In this document: in pieces, positions 42,697 to 51,554 of the stretch
Layout: each line of letters starts with the position of its first letter
How positions within the stretch are numbered: the first letter of the stretch is position 1
Source: Gammaproteobacteria bacterium
GTDB lineage: Bacteria > Pseudomonadota > Gammaproteobacteria > Steroidobacterales > Foliamicaceae
Direction: 5' to 3'
Length of the DNA: 64,000 nucleotides
Assembly: GCA_011523505.1 (NCBI GenBank)
Contig: WTGP01000033.1
Span: 1 to 64,000 of the forward strand
Translations under genes and position numbers: made by a program
The notes under the pieces: model-generated
Told to the model about the DNA's origin: nothing
Database searches by the model: none
What the model saw: only the letters and a program-made list of their open reading frames with translations

Positions 42697-43875
42697 ATGC
42701 ATCGCCAACAAATCCGTTCCAACTCCCGTTCCGTTCTCAGAGCCCTTCCGATTGCGGTAATCCTCACCTTTGCCGCGTATGGACTTTCTCCGTCCCTCAT
42801 GGCCCAACCGGCCGAAGGGGCGCCCGCGGAGGCAGCGACCCCGACCGGCATCGAGTGGCAGACCGACGAGATGCTGCCGTATTACGAGATACCGAACATA
42901 CCGGTATCGGCCGAGGCCTACTTCGCGCCGGACAGTTATCACCTGATCGCACAGACCCGCGATCCCGACGCGGTCCAGGGCGCCACCGGAAGACACGGCA
43001 ACCTCACCTATACCTATACGATCGAGGGCACGGAGCTTACCCGCATCAACGACAAGGGCCAGGATGCCTGCTCGTACTTCTTTCCCGATCAGCAGCGGGT
43101 GATTTTCACGTCCACGCGGGACAACCTCCATCTGCCGGTCGGAAACTGGTCTGATGAGGACGAGTACCCCAGGGGCGGCGAACTCTATATTGCGAATGTC
43201 GACGGCAGCGACCGGCGCCGGCTGACCCACAACGAGTGGTACGAGGCGGAAGTCGTCGTATCGCCCACCGGCGAGTGGATCGCTTTCGGACGCAACATCG
43301 ACGGCCGCCAGGACCTGTGGCGCATTCGCCCCGACGGCACCGACGAACAGCGCATCACGGACACCGACGACTGGCAGGAAGGCTCTCCGTACTTCATGCC
43401 CGACGGCGAGCACCTGATGTTCCGCTCCTGGCGCGACTCGGATTACAAGAGGGTCCGCCCCACGCCCATGATCGTCATGACGATCAACATCGACGGTTCC
43501 AACTGGCGCGGCTACACCTTTGACGGGGACATGAACTGGGCGCCCAATCCGGCGCCGGACGGACGCCATTACGTGTTCGTGCGCGTTACGGAGAAGGACG
43601 CCGGCCCGCTGGGTAACTGGGACATATTCCTCGGCGATCTGGCCGGCGGCGATCCCGTGCGCCTGACCACCTATAGGGGATTCGACGGTTTGCCCGGCAT
43701 GGCCCCGAACGGAAAACTGCTGGCGTGGGCGCGGGCCAAGGCCGGAGGCTTCATGGCGGGAATCAAGACCCACATCATGGACGTGTCCTCGCTTGAAATC
43801 GGTCCCGAGAACTACGAGCCGCTGAACCCCGAATGGGGCCGGCCGATGTTTGACGATCCGCCGCCGGCGGAGTAG
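42697..43875 (+). CDS. exported PD40/TolB-like propeller protein
   Basis: A 392-residue exported protein started by ATG 42697 behind GGGGAGGCGC. After a signal peptide (about residues 14-36, ending SLMAQ) come PD40-type blades such as GELYIANVDGSDRRRLT, VVSPTGEWIAFGRN, DLWRIRPDGTDEQRIT and SPYFMPDGEHLMF, like TolB's propeller. No peptidase domain follows, so it is probably a binding or scaffold protein in the periplasm. Function unknown. Confidence 0.8.
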   Translation: MHRQQIRSNSRSVLRALPIAVILTFAAYGLSPSLMAQPAEGAPAEAATPTGIEWQTDEMLPYYEIPNIPVSAEAYFAPDSYHLIAQTRDPDAVQGATGRHGNLTYTYTIEGTELTRINDKGQDACSYFFPDQQRVIFTSTRDNLHLPVGNWSDEDEYPRGGELYIANVDGSDRRRLTHNEWYEAEVVVSPTGEWIAFGRNIDGRQDLWRIRPDGTDEQRITDTDDWQEGSPYFMPDGEHLMFRSWRDSDYKRVRPTPMIVMTINIDGSNWRGYTFDGDMNWAPNPAPDGRHYVFVRVTEKDAGPLGNWDIFLGDLAGGDPVRLTTYRGFDGLPGMAPNGKLLAWARAKAGGFMAGIKTHIMDVSSLEIGPENYEPLNPEWGRPMFDDPPPAE

Positions 43876-44038
43876 CTGACGAAAGCCGGCCGGTAAGCGG
43901 AACACTCCGCCGTCCGGCGGGGTGCGTGAGCGCCCCTGTGGAAATGCGTCCCGAGGCGCCGATGTCCGGTTACACAGGCCGGATTCGGCGGCGATTCCGC
44001 TCGTATATCATGCCAGCGAAAGCTGGGGAGTGACTGCC

Positions 44039-45760
44039 GTGGATGTAATGAACTTTTTCAACGCGCTGAATGCGGTGATCTGGCATAACTGGATGCTGTA
44101 CGCCGTACTGGGCACCGGCGTGCTGTTCACTATCTGGAGCGGCTTTTGCCAGTACCGCGCCCTTACCCACGGCGTAGCAATTACCCGCGGGAAGTATGAC
44201 GACAAGGACGACCCCGGCGCCATTTCCCATTTCCAGGCCCTTTCCGCGGCACTGTCCGCCACGGTCGGCCTCGGCAATATCGGCGGGGTAGCCCTGGCGA
44301 TCAGCCTGGGTGGTCCCGGCGCCGTTTTCTGGATGTGGGTCGTGGGGTTGTGCGGCATGGCCGTCAAGCTGACGGAAGTGACGCTGACCATGTTGTATCG
44401 CAATACGGACGACCCGCGGAATCCCCATGGCGGACCCATGATGGTAGTGGACCAGGGGGTTCCCGCGCGTTGGCCGAAGCTGCGTCCCGCCGGAAAAGTG
44501 TTCGCGGTGATTTTCAGTATTTCAGTGATCATTTCCGCGATAACCGGGGGCAACCTGTTCCAGGCCTGGAACGTGGGCGACGTGACCGAGAGCTATTTCG
44601 GCGTCCCGGCGTGGATGTGCGGTCTCGCGCTGGCGGTCGCGGCGGGCCTGGTGATCATCGGGGGCATCCAGCGCATAGGACAGGTCGCCTCGCGGCTGGT
44701 GCCTTTCATGGTGGTGCTCTATTTCTTCGGCTGCATTACGGTGCTGGGACTGAGCTACGAGCAGATCCCCGAATCGTTCGCGCTGATCTTCCGCGGCGCC
44801 TTCTCGTCGCTGGAAGGCACCGGCGCATTTATCGGCGGGACTGCCGGCGCCGCGTTCATTTTCGGGATGAAGCGCGCGCTGTTCTCAAGCGAGGCCGGCC
44901 AGGGCTCCTCGCCGATCGCGCACTCGGCGGCGCGCACCGACGAACCGGTGCGCGAAGGCATCGTTGCCGCGCTCGAGCCGTTCATCGACACGCTGGTGGT
45001 GTGCACGCTGACGGCGCTGGTGATCCTGAGCACCGGGCAATGGAAGCGCGGTCCGGAAGGGGAGTTTCCCGTTGCACCTGACGTGGTCGCGGCCGAGACG
45101 GCCGGTTCCTGGACGATTGCGGAAACGCCGGCCCCGGAACGTGCCGGTGGCGATTGGTCAGGCGGCGAGTCGGTGTTCATGGTGGCGGTAGCGGATTTCC
45201 GCCCGGACACCGACAACAACCTCCACAAGTTGTCGGGCGAGATCGTGCTTGCCGGCGACAGGGAGGCCACGATTCGCTGGCAGTCCATCGAAAGCTCCGT
45301 TGCACCGGTCCTGCGCGACAGCGGTCTGTACGTGTCCTACGAGGGTGCGACCATGACCGCCCAGGCGCTGGATTCGGCCGTTCCCGGCCTCGGCAAGTGG
45401 CTGGTCAGCCTGGCCGTGTGGCTGTTCGCGTTCTCCACCATCATTTCCTGGAGCTACTACGCCGAGCAGGCGGTTTGGTTCCTGGGCGCCCGCAAGGTGG
45501 GGCTGATGGTCTACAAGATCTCGTACTGTCTGCTGGCGCTGGTCGCCACATTGGGATGGCTGCGCACGGATGCCGAACTGGACACCGTCACCACGCTGGG
45601 GACCGGGCTGATGCTGGTCGTGAACATGCCGATCATGTGGCTGTTCGGCTGGCAGGCGATGCGCGCCTACAAGGAGTACATCCGCAGGTTCACCAGCGGG
45701 AGGATGGACCGGGGCGAAGGCGCACCAACGCTGGAGGACCTGATCCGATCGCGAAATTGA
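44039..45760 (+). CDS. alanine/glycine:cation symporter (AGCS family) with periplasmic insertion
   Basis: Na+-coupled amino acid importer. GTG 44039 is preferred over the frame opening at 43922 because GGGGAG lies 8 bases before it. The AGCS marks are LSATVGLGNIGGVALAISLGGPGAVFWMW, the segment SEAGQGSSPIAHSAA and the late SYYAEQAVWFLG. At 573 residues it is longer than the usual 450-550: about 110 extra residues (roughly 45030-45390) lie between two helices, including the beta-rich VFMVAVADFRPDTDNNLHKLSGEI. Substrate probably alanine or glycine. Confidence 0.9.
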   Translation: MDVMNFFNALNAVIWHNWMLYAVLGTGVLFTIWSGFCQYRALTHGVAITRGKYDDKDDPGAISHFQALSAALSATVGLGNIGGVALAISLGGPGAVFWMWVVGLCGMAVKLTEVTLTMLYRNTDDPRNPHGGPMMVVDQGVPARWPKLRPAGKVFAVIFSISVIISAITGGNLFQAWNVGDVTESYFGVPAWMCGLALAVAAGLVIIGGIQRIGQVASRLVPFMVVLYFFGCITVLGLSYEQIPESFALIFRGAFSSLEGTGAFIGGTAGAAFIFGMKRALFSSEAGQGSSPIAHSAARTDEPVREGIVAALEPFIDTLVVCTLTALVILSTGQWKRGPEGEFPVAPDVVAAETAGSWTIAETPAPERAGGDWSGGESVFMVAVADFRPDTDNNLHKLSGEIVLAGDREATIRWQSIESSVAPVLRDSGLYVSYEGATMTAQALDSAVPGLGKWLVSLAVWLFAFSTIISWSYYAEQAVWFLGARKVGLMVYKISYCLLALVATLGWLRTDAELDTVTTLGTGLMLVVNMPIMWLFGWQAMRAYKEYIRRFTSGRMDRGEGAPTLEDLIRSRN

Positions 45761-45799
45761 CCGATCCGTGGAGTTTAGTGCCTGTAGGGTGAACAAGCT

Positions 45800-46786
45800 C
45801 TAATTGTCGGTCAGCCGGGCTCGCAGCCAATCGGTGGTTTCGTCGAAAGCACGGTTACTGACCTCGGAGATTGACACCGCTTCCAGAAAACTGTGAGAAG
45901 CCCGGGCGTAAACGCGGGAGTCCACTTCGACGCCCGCTTGGCGCAAGCGGTTCGCCATCTCGATGTTCTGCTCGGCTAGGACATCGCATTCGGCAATGGC
46001 CAGAAAGGCCGGAGGCAATCCGTCCAGTCTTGCAAGTAGCGGGCAGGCAAGGGGATCGACTGCATCCGCGTCGCTTCTGAGATAGTTCTTCCAGAACCCG
46101 CCCATCTCGGGGCAGGTGAGCATGAACGAATCGCCGCCGTATTCGCGGCAGGCCCTTCGCGAGATTTCGGTCGAGAAGGCGCCGTAGTTCAACACCATCG
46201 CCCGGAGCCATTTCTTGTCTCCGGAATCCCGAAGTTGCAGGCAGGATCCCACGGTCAGGTTCGCTCCGGCCGAATCGCCGCCGATCGCCAGTCGCGAACT
46301 ATCCACGTTGAGACTTTCCCCGCCGTCATTCCATAACCAATGTACTACGTCGATCACCTGCTCCAGGGCAATCGGATACCTGGCCTCCGGCGCGTAAGAG
46401 TAGTCCACGCCGACGACTGCACAACCGGCCCGGGCCGCATATTCACGCATCAGGCGATCGTGAGTGTCCACGCTGAACATCACCCATCCGCCGCCGTGGA
46501 CATAAACGAGGACCGGCAACTTGCCTTCGGACGGTCGGTGAATACGCAGGCGGACGTTTCCGTGACGGGTTGCGCATCTGCCGTCGCCGGAGTGGTGCAT
46601 GGTGGGACCTCCCCGTGCCCATGGCGCGCGGGCCTTCTCCGCCATCCGGCGCCGTTCGGGAAAGGACCGGAGTTCTTTCGTCGGGTCTGCCGACATTACG
46701 GCGGTAACCGAATTGATGAACTGTTGGACGCCAGGGTCCAGTTTCTTGTTTGCCGTTTGCAACGATTGAGGTGCTGCGTCGGTCAC
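45800..46786 (-). CDS. alpha/beta-hydrolase esterase (hormone-sensitive-lipase group)
   Basis: A 328-residue cytoplasmic carboxylesterase. It has HGGGW (oxyanion hole), the nucleophile elbow GGDSAGAN, a later Asp region (PPAFLAIAECDVL) and the terminal His (ASHSFLEA), so the catalytic triad is complete. GTG 46786 starts it, divergent from the AraC-type regulator, which may control it. Substrate: short-chain esters. Confidence 0.92.
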   Translation of the reverse strand: MTDAAPQSLQTANKKLDPGVQQFINSVTAVMSADPTKELRSFPERRRMAEKARAPWARGGPTMHHSGDGRCATRHGNVRLRIHRPSEGKLPVLVYVHGGGWVMFSVDTHDRLMREYAARAGCAVVGVDYSYAPEARYPIALEQVIDVVHWLWNDGGESLNVDSSRLAIGGDSAGANLTVGSCLQLRDSGDKKWLRAMVLNYGAFSTEISRRACREYGGDSFMLTCPEMGGFWKNYLRSDADAVDPLACPLLARLDGLPPAFLAIAECDVLAEQNIEMANRLRQAGVEVDSRVYARASHSFLEAVSISEVSNRAFDETTDWLRARLTDN

Positions 46787-46838
46787 GATGTTCGTTTCCT
46801 CAATTGGATATTCCGGTTTTTCGCTAAACTGAAAGCGG

Positions 46839-47693
46839 ATGGAGAGCCCTGCCTGGCAGGCTCGGGCATCCGGCGAGATGGCTAGAGAGCAGCGAAGTAC
46901 CAGGGGAATCGATTACCAGGACGTGCCGCGCCCTGTATCCGCGCTCGCGGACGAGTACCCGGCTGACCATGTGGACCCCCGCCACTGCCATGCGCGCGCC
47001 CAGCTCTTGTACGCTTCGGCGGGAATCATGTGCGTCATTACCGACGCCGCTTCGTTCGTGGTTCCTCCGCAGAGGGCCTTGTGGATTCCACCGAAGGCCT
47101 TTCACGAAGTGCATTGCAGGGGGCATGTATCCGTCAGAACCTTGTATATCGACGCCGCAGCACTCCCGAACCTGCCGTCCGATTGCCGCGTAATCGAAGT
47201 GTCCTCGCTCATGCGTGAACTGATCATAGAGGCGACGATACTCCCGGTCGAATACGACGAGGATGGCCGGGACGGGCGTGTGATGGATCTGATCCTGGAC
47301 GAAATCACGCACATGCCCGCCGTTCCTCTCCATGTGCCGATGCCCAGTCATCCGAACCTGGAACGGACTTGCCGTTCCATTCTGGCGAATCCTTCCCGCA
47401 GCGATACGCTGGATGCACTGGCCCGCACGGCGTCCATGGGCCGCAGGACCTTTACCCGGCATTTCAAGCGTGAAACAGGCATGACCTTTGCGGCCTGGCG
47501 GCAGCACGTCAGGCTTATGGAGGCTTTGTCCCGCCTGGCTATCGGACACCGCGTCACCAGCGTAGCCTTCGATGTCGGCTACAACAGTTCGAGCGCCTTC
47601 ACTGCCATGTTCAAGCGTACTTTCGGGGTGCCGCCGACGGAGTATTTCTCCGCCGGCGGCACTGCGGCAGTCTCGGCGGGTGAGGATGGTTGA
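46839..47693 (+). CDS. AraC-family transcriptional regulator
   Basis: A 284-residue regulator with an N-terminal cupin-like ligand domain (HCHARAQLLYASAGIMCVITDAASFVVPPQRALWIPP) and a C-terminal double helix-turn-helix (DTLDALARTASMGRRTFTRHFKRETGMTFAAWRQHVRL, ending VAFDVGYNSSSAFTAMFKRTFGVPPTEYF). ATG 46878 is an alternative start. It is divergent from the esterase gene, whose promoter it probably controls, and ends 5 bases from the convergent PaiB-like gene. Confidence 0.9.
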   Translation: MESPAWQARASGEMAREQRSTRGIDYQDVPRPVSALADEYPADHVDPRHCHARAQLLYASAGIMCVITDAASFVVPPQRALWIPPKAFHEVHCRGHVSVRTLYIDAAALPNLPSDCRVIEVSSLMRELIIEATILPVEYDEDGRDGRVMDLILDEITHMPAVPLHVPMPSHPNLERTCRSILANPSRSDTLDALARTASMGRRTFTRHFKRETGMTFAAWRQHVRLMEALSRLAIGHRVTSVAFDVGYNSSSAFTAMFKRTFGVPPTEYFSAGGTAAVSAGEDG

Positions 47694-47698
47694 GTTTC

Positions 47699-48316
47699 TC
47701 ATTGCCGGAACGGATTGAATTCGCGCATCCAACGCCGCAGCCCTCTATTTCCCTCGCGATCCAGCCCTCGCATGATCTCCGTGAAGGTCTGGTCGTCTTC
47801 GTCCTGGCCCAGTTTGAACCTGCATTCGCGATCCGTAATCTGCGCATCGAACGCCACGACCCCCGCAGCCAGCCGCTGCATTCTGGGACCCATTTCTTCC
47901 ACCCTCCAGGCATCCTCGCGATTGCGTTCCATGGCCTTGACAAGGTCGCAGAGATGATCCTCAAGCAGTGCGGGGTCCTCAATCGCTTTGAGTGTCGCTA
48001 AGAGCCTTGCGGAAGTGAAGTTCCATGTTGGCGCCTGAGTTCGGTCGCTCAACCACGATGGCGACACGTAGCCGTGCGGCCCAAGCGCCAATATCAGTCC
48101 CTTGCATGGCGTACGCAGGGCGCGATGCACTCTGCTCCCGCGGGGAACGTGTCCGATCAACTGCTGTAGTTGGCCGTTGGCAACGACGGGCCGCACCGGC
48201 GCCCCGGTTGCGAAGGGTCCAACTTCGTCCTCCAGAAAAATCCACACGAGCGGATTCTCATCCACGAGTCTCACGAGGTCGTCCGCATCGCGCGCGGCGT
48301 AACGTTCTGAGCCCAT
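47699..48316 (-). CDS. PaiB-like FMN-binding protein
   Basis: About 205 residues from ATG 48316 (MGSERYAARD), of the PaiB group related to pyridoxamine-phosphate-oxidase split-barrel flavoproteins, some of which act as negative regulators. The marks are LVWIFLEDE, LIGHVPRGSRVHRAL, LGPHGYVSPSWL and PTWNF. It begins 13 bases after the stop of the propeller-amidohydrolase gene and so appears to be the last gene of that operon. FMN binding is inferred from the family. Confidence 0.82.
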   Translation of the reverse strand: MGSERYAARDADDLVRLVDENPLVWIFLEDEVGPFATGAPVRPVVANGQLQQLIGHVPRGSRVHRALRTPCKGLILALGPHGYVSPSWLSDRTQAPTWNFTSARLLATLKAIEDPALLEDHLCDLVKAMERNREDAWRVEEMGPRMQRLAAGVVAFDAQITDRECRFKLGQDEDDQTFTEIMRGLDREGNRGLRRWMREFNPFRQ

Positions 48317-48329
48317 ACCGTTTGGCTTC

Positions 48330-51300
48330 TTATTCCGCGCGGCCGCCGACGGTCGCGGAAGTTTGGGAGTCCTCGCGCCGCGGCCAGATTTCCTGCAGGG
48401 TCTCGGCATCGTAAAGACGGCCGTTCTTCATGACGTGGCTGATGGCAAGCGCGTTCCTTATATCTTCCCTGGGGTCTTTTTCAAGAATCACGAGGTCCGC
48501 GTACTTTCCGGGCTCGACACTTCCGAATTCACCGTGCCTTCCGATTGCCGTGGCCGAATTCATTGTCGCGGCCAGCAGAATCTCCATGGGCTTCATGCCC
48601 CCCATGGCAAGGGCTTGCATCTCCCAGTGGAAACCCAGACCCGGGATGTCGCCGTGCGAACCCACGGCTACAATGCCGCCGGCACGCAGAATCTTCGCGG
48701 CCTCTGCCGCTGCACGGCCGAAGGAATATTCCTCCAGTGCATGCCACGGCGCTTCGCGAAGCTTCCTGTGGATCGCGAAGTCCGGCCAGAAACGCTTGAT
48801 CTTTGGATCTTTCCAGGGATTCTGGCGGGTAATGAAAAAATCCTTCGCATCGGGCCCCGCACTGATCACCAGGGTGGGGGTATACGAAATGCCGCTACGG
48901 GACATCAGTTCCACCACGTCGCGGGACAGTGGCAGCGCCGTAAGTTCGTGCTCGAGGCCCGGAAATCCGTCGAGCACCTGGGTAAGCCCCAGTTTCATCG
49001 CCAGCGCTCCCTCCGTGGTCGGCAGCATACCCAGCCTTTGCGCCGCCATCGCTACCCATTGTCGAATTCGTCGGTTGCCGGTTCGATACATTTTGATGTT
49101 TCGGGTTCGGTAGTGATCGCGGTAACGGCGCAAGACGTCTTCAATCTGAGCGAGGCTCTGAAAGTTGTGGAACGAGAACACGGCCGGGCCGGTGGAATGA
49201 ATGCGCGATCCGGTGATTACGCCGGCATCCACCAGATCCTCGTACGCAAGCATATCGATACTCAGCGATGAGGGATCGAACGACGTGGTCACGCCATAGG
49301 CGAGATTGGCTGCGGCGACCCAGCTTTCCATCGCCAGAACGTCGCGGCGGATGTCGGCCAGATGCATGTGGGCATCGATGAATCCGGGGAGGATATAGCG
49401 GCCCGTCACTGAAATGACGTCGGCATCGCCCGAGATATTAATCCCGCCGCGGGTGACTACAGCATTGATGCGGTCGTTCTCGATGTGGATGTCACTCTGG
49501 TCAATTACACCGCCACCGCCCATCGTGAAGACCGTCGCGTCTCTGAGCACGAGCTTGCCGCGCGGCGTGTCTCTAGGCACTTCCACGGCTATCTCGAACG
49601 ATTCGATCTCGCCGCAGCCGAACGGAGTTGACGCATTATCCAAGGCGGCGGCTCTGTCACTACCCTCTAGCAGGGGACAGCGGTAATAGGTGGACCCCAG
49701 CGCCCAGGTGATTGTCAGGCCTGAGTCGGCCCAGCCGAAGAAGTCGGCTCCAACAGAAGTCAGTTGCCGATGCGGCGTCGAAGGGTCGGTGAGGTCTACG
49801 ATCGCTCCGTGATCGGCCGGTAGCGGGAACAGGTGCAACTGCTGCGCCGCGCTTTTGGCCAGCACCCAGCGCTTGTCGGGGCTGACGGCCAACTCTTCGA
49901 TGCTTCCGGGCCCCTCTTCGAAATACCAGCCATGGCTCACGGCGCCCGCAAGCGGTTGGCGCTCACCTTCAGCCAGACCAACCGAATTGAGGCCGTCCTC
50001 GAAAACCAATACAACGCTGTCCGCATCCGTAGTGACTTGCGGCCGCCCGCTGATACGGCCGCCAACTACATCGCGCAGCTCACCTGTGCCGAGCGCTATG
50101 CTGATCAGCTTTGCATTCTGCAGCGCGCCGAATTCCATGTATCGGTGGGTTCGGGCGGAATGGCTTGAGCGCAATGCGAGCAAGCTCTGTGCGTCGCTTC
50201 CAAAGACGGGATAGGTATAGAAATCGGCGGTTTCGGTGTGGCGGACGGGCGAACCGGACCCGTCGGCCGGCGCGGTCCACACGTGTCCCCCATCGCCGGC
50301 TGTCCAGGTGATGAAGGCGATCGATTTGCCATCGGGCGACCACGAAGGGTGGAACTGTCCTGGCGGGAGATCCACCAGCAGGCGTGGCGACGCTCGAGGT
50401 TCAAGGGCCTGCACGTACAGCCGTCCCAGGGTGGAAAAAGCCAGGAACCGAGCGTCAGGCGACTGCACTGGATGCTGTATGAGCCTGGCGCGTACGGGAC
50501 CCGTGTCCTGAGCGATTTCGACACGCAAATCCGGCCCGAGATCAAGCTGAACCCGGGCCATGAACGGAATATTCCGCGCGCTTTCGTCGCTCAGCGATTG
50601 CCGGTAGATGCTGCCGTCTCGGCTTAACACGATCGACCCGCCATCGGGAGTAAACGCGTATCCGGGCAGCAATCCCTGCACGCTCGTGGCGTGGAGTTGA
50701 TCGCGTTGTACAGGATATGCGAGCCAGCGGTCCTCACCTGTGTCCAATCGCCGAATCCGCAGACCCGTCCGGGCCCTTTGGCGCGATGCGTATACGAGGT
50801 ACTGATTGTCGGGCGAAAGGGCCGGCCGGAAATAGCTGCCCGGGAAACCTTCGCCGCGCGTGTCCGCTGGCTGCACCACCACTTCGATATCGCCCGTTTC
50901 CAGGTTCTTGCGTTGAATGGTCCAGCGTTGCACGTCGGCCTCAAGTTGGCCCAGGTGGTGGGCGTAATAGAGGTAAAGGCCGTCTGGAGAAGCAGCGGCG
51001 CCAAGCGCGCTGGTCCAGCTTGACCGCGGTTGGCCTGCGCTGGTCTTGATAGGCACTACGAGTTCTCCGGCGCCGTCCGCAGTGTGCGCCCAGAGTTCAT
51101 AACCGTTCAGATCCGCCCTGAAAAGCGAACCGAAGATTCGGTTTCCGTCATGCGACCAGGCAGGGGACACGAGCATGCGGTTTCCGGAATGAGAGGACCA
51201 CTGTCTGTAGGTCGCGCCATCCAGCGATACGGCCCAGAAGTTCTCCGCTCCGGAACGGTCGCTGACGAACAGGATCCACTGCCCGTCAGGCGAGAACACG

Positions 51301-51554
51301 GGTTGGGAATCGAAGGCCCCGCCGCGAGTAAGCGTACGAGCCCGGCCGCCGCCGATATCGAGAAGATAAAGGTCGCCAAGCAGATCGAAAACTATCGTCT
51401 TGCCGTCCGGGGAGACGTCCGTGGACATCCATGTGCCCTCGGAAGTCTCGAACTCGACCGTTCGCTGGGCACGCAAGGGCAACTCGGCAGCCGCCGCTGA
51501 CAGGGCCATCGCAATCGGCAACGCGAGCAGGCCCAGACGCGCCAGCCGGGGCAT
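48330..51554 (-). CDS. exported PD40 propeller - amidohydrolase fusion
   Basis: A 1074-residue periplasmic protein. After the signal peptide (ending ALSAAAA) the first 650 residues contain many TolB-like PD40 blades (STDVSPDGKTIVFDLLGDLYLLD, VFSPDGQWILFVSDRS and others). The C-terminal 400 residues form an imidazolonepropionase-like amidohydrolase barrel with an intact metal motif DAHMH in GFIDAHMHLADI and a final AxGSVEPGKYADLVIL-type segment. Its ATG directly follows the previous gene's TAA. The propeller may gate peptide-like substrates. Confidence 0.9.
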   Translation of the reverse strand: MPRLARLGLLALPIAMALSAAAAELPLRAQRTVEFETSEGTWMSTDVSPDGKTIVFDLLGDLYLLDIGGGRARTLTRGGAFDSQPVFSPDGQWILFVSDRSGAENFWAVSLDGATYRQWSSHSGNRMLVSPAWSHDGNRIFGSLFRADLNGYELWAHTADGAGELVVPIKTSAGQPRSSWTSALGAAASPDGLYLYYAHHLGQLEADVQRWTIQRKNLETGDIEVVVQPADTRGEGFPGSYFRPALSPDNQYLVYASRQRARTGLRIRRLDTGEDRWLAYPVQRDQLHATSVQGLLPGYAFTPDGGSIVLSRDGSIYRQSLSDESARNIPFMARVQLDLGPDLRVEIAQDTGPVRARLIQHPVQSPDARFLAFSTLGRLYVQALEPRASPRLLVDLPPGQFHPSWSPDGKSIAFITWTAGDGGHVWTAPADGSGSPVRHTETADFYTYPVFGSDAQSLLALRSSHSARTHRYMEFGALQNAKLISIALGTGELRDVVGGRISGRPQVTTDADSVVLVFEDGLNSVGLAEGERQPLAGAVSHGWYFEEGPGSIEELAVSPDKRWVLAKSAAQQLHLFPLPADHGAIVDLTDPSTPHRQLTSVGADFFGWADSGLTITWALGSTYYRCPLLEGSDRAAALDNASTPFGCGEIESFEIAVEVPRDTPRGKLVLRDATVFTMGGGGVIDQSDIHIENDRINAVVTRGGINISGDADVISVTGRYILPGFIDAHMHLADIRRDVLAMESWVAAANLAYGVTTSFDPSSLSIDMLAYEDLVDAGVITGSRIHSTGPAVFSFHNFQSLAQIEDVLRRYRDHYRTRNIKMYRTGNRRIRQWVAMAAQRLGMLPTTEGALAMKLGLTQVLDGFPGLEHELTALPLSRDVVELMSRSGISYTPTLVISAGPDAKDFFITRQNPWKDPKIKRFWPDFAIHRKLREAPWHALEEYSFGRAAAEAAKILRAGGIVAVGSHGDIPGLGFHWEMQALAMGGMKPMEILLAATMNSATAIGRHGEFGSVEPGKYADLVILEKDPREDIRNALAISHVMKNGRLYDAETLQEIWPRREDSQTSATVGGRAE

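Noticed and set aside
43876..44038. Possible glycine or sodium riboswitch before the AGCS symporter
   Set aside because: Glycine riboswitches often precede such genes, but the conserved cores were not found in this 163-base leader.
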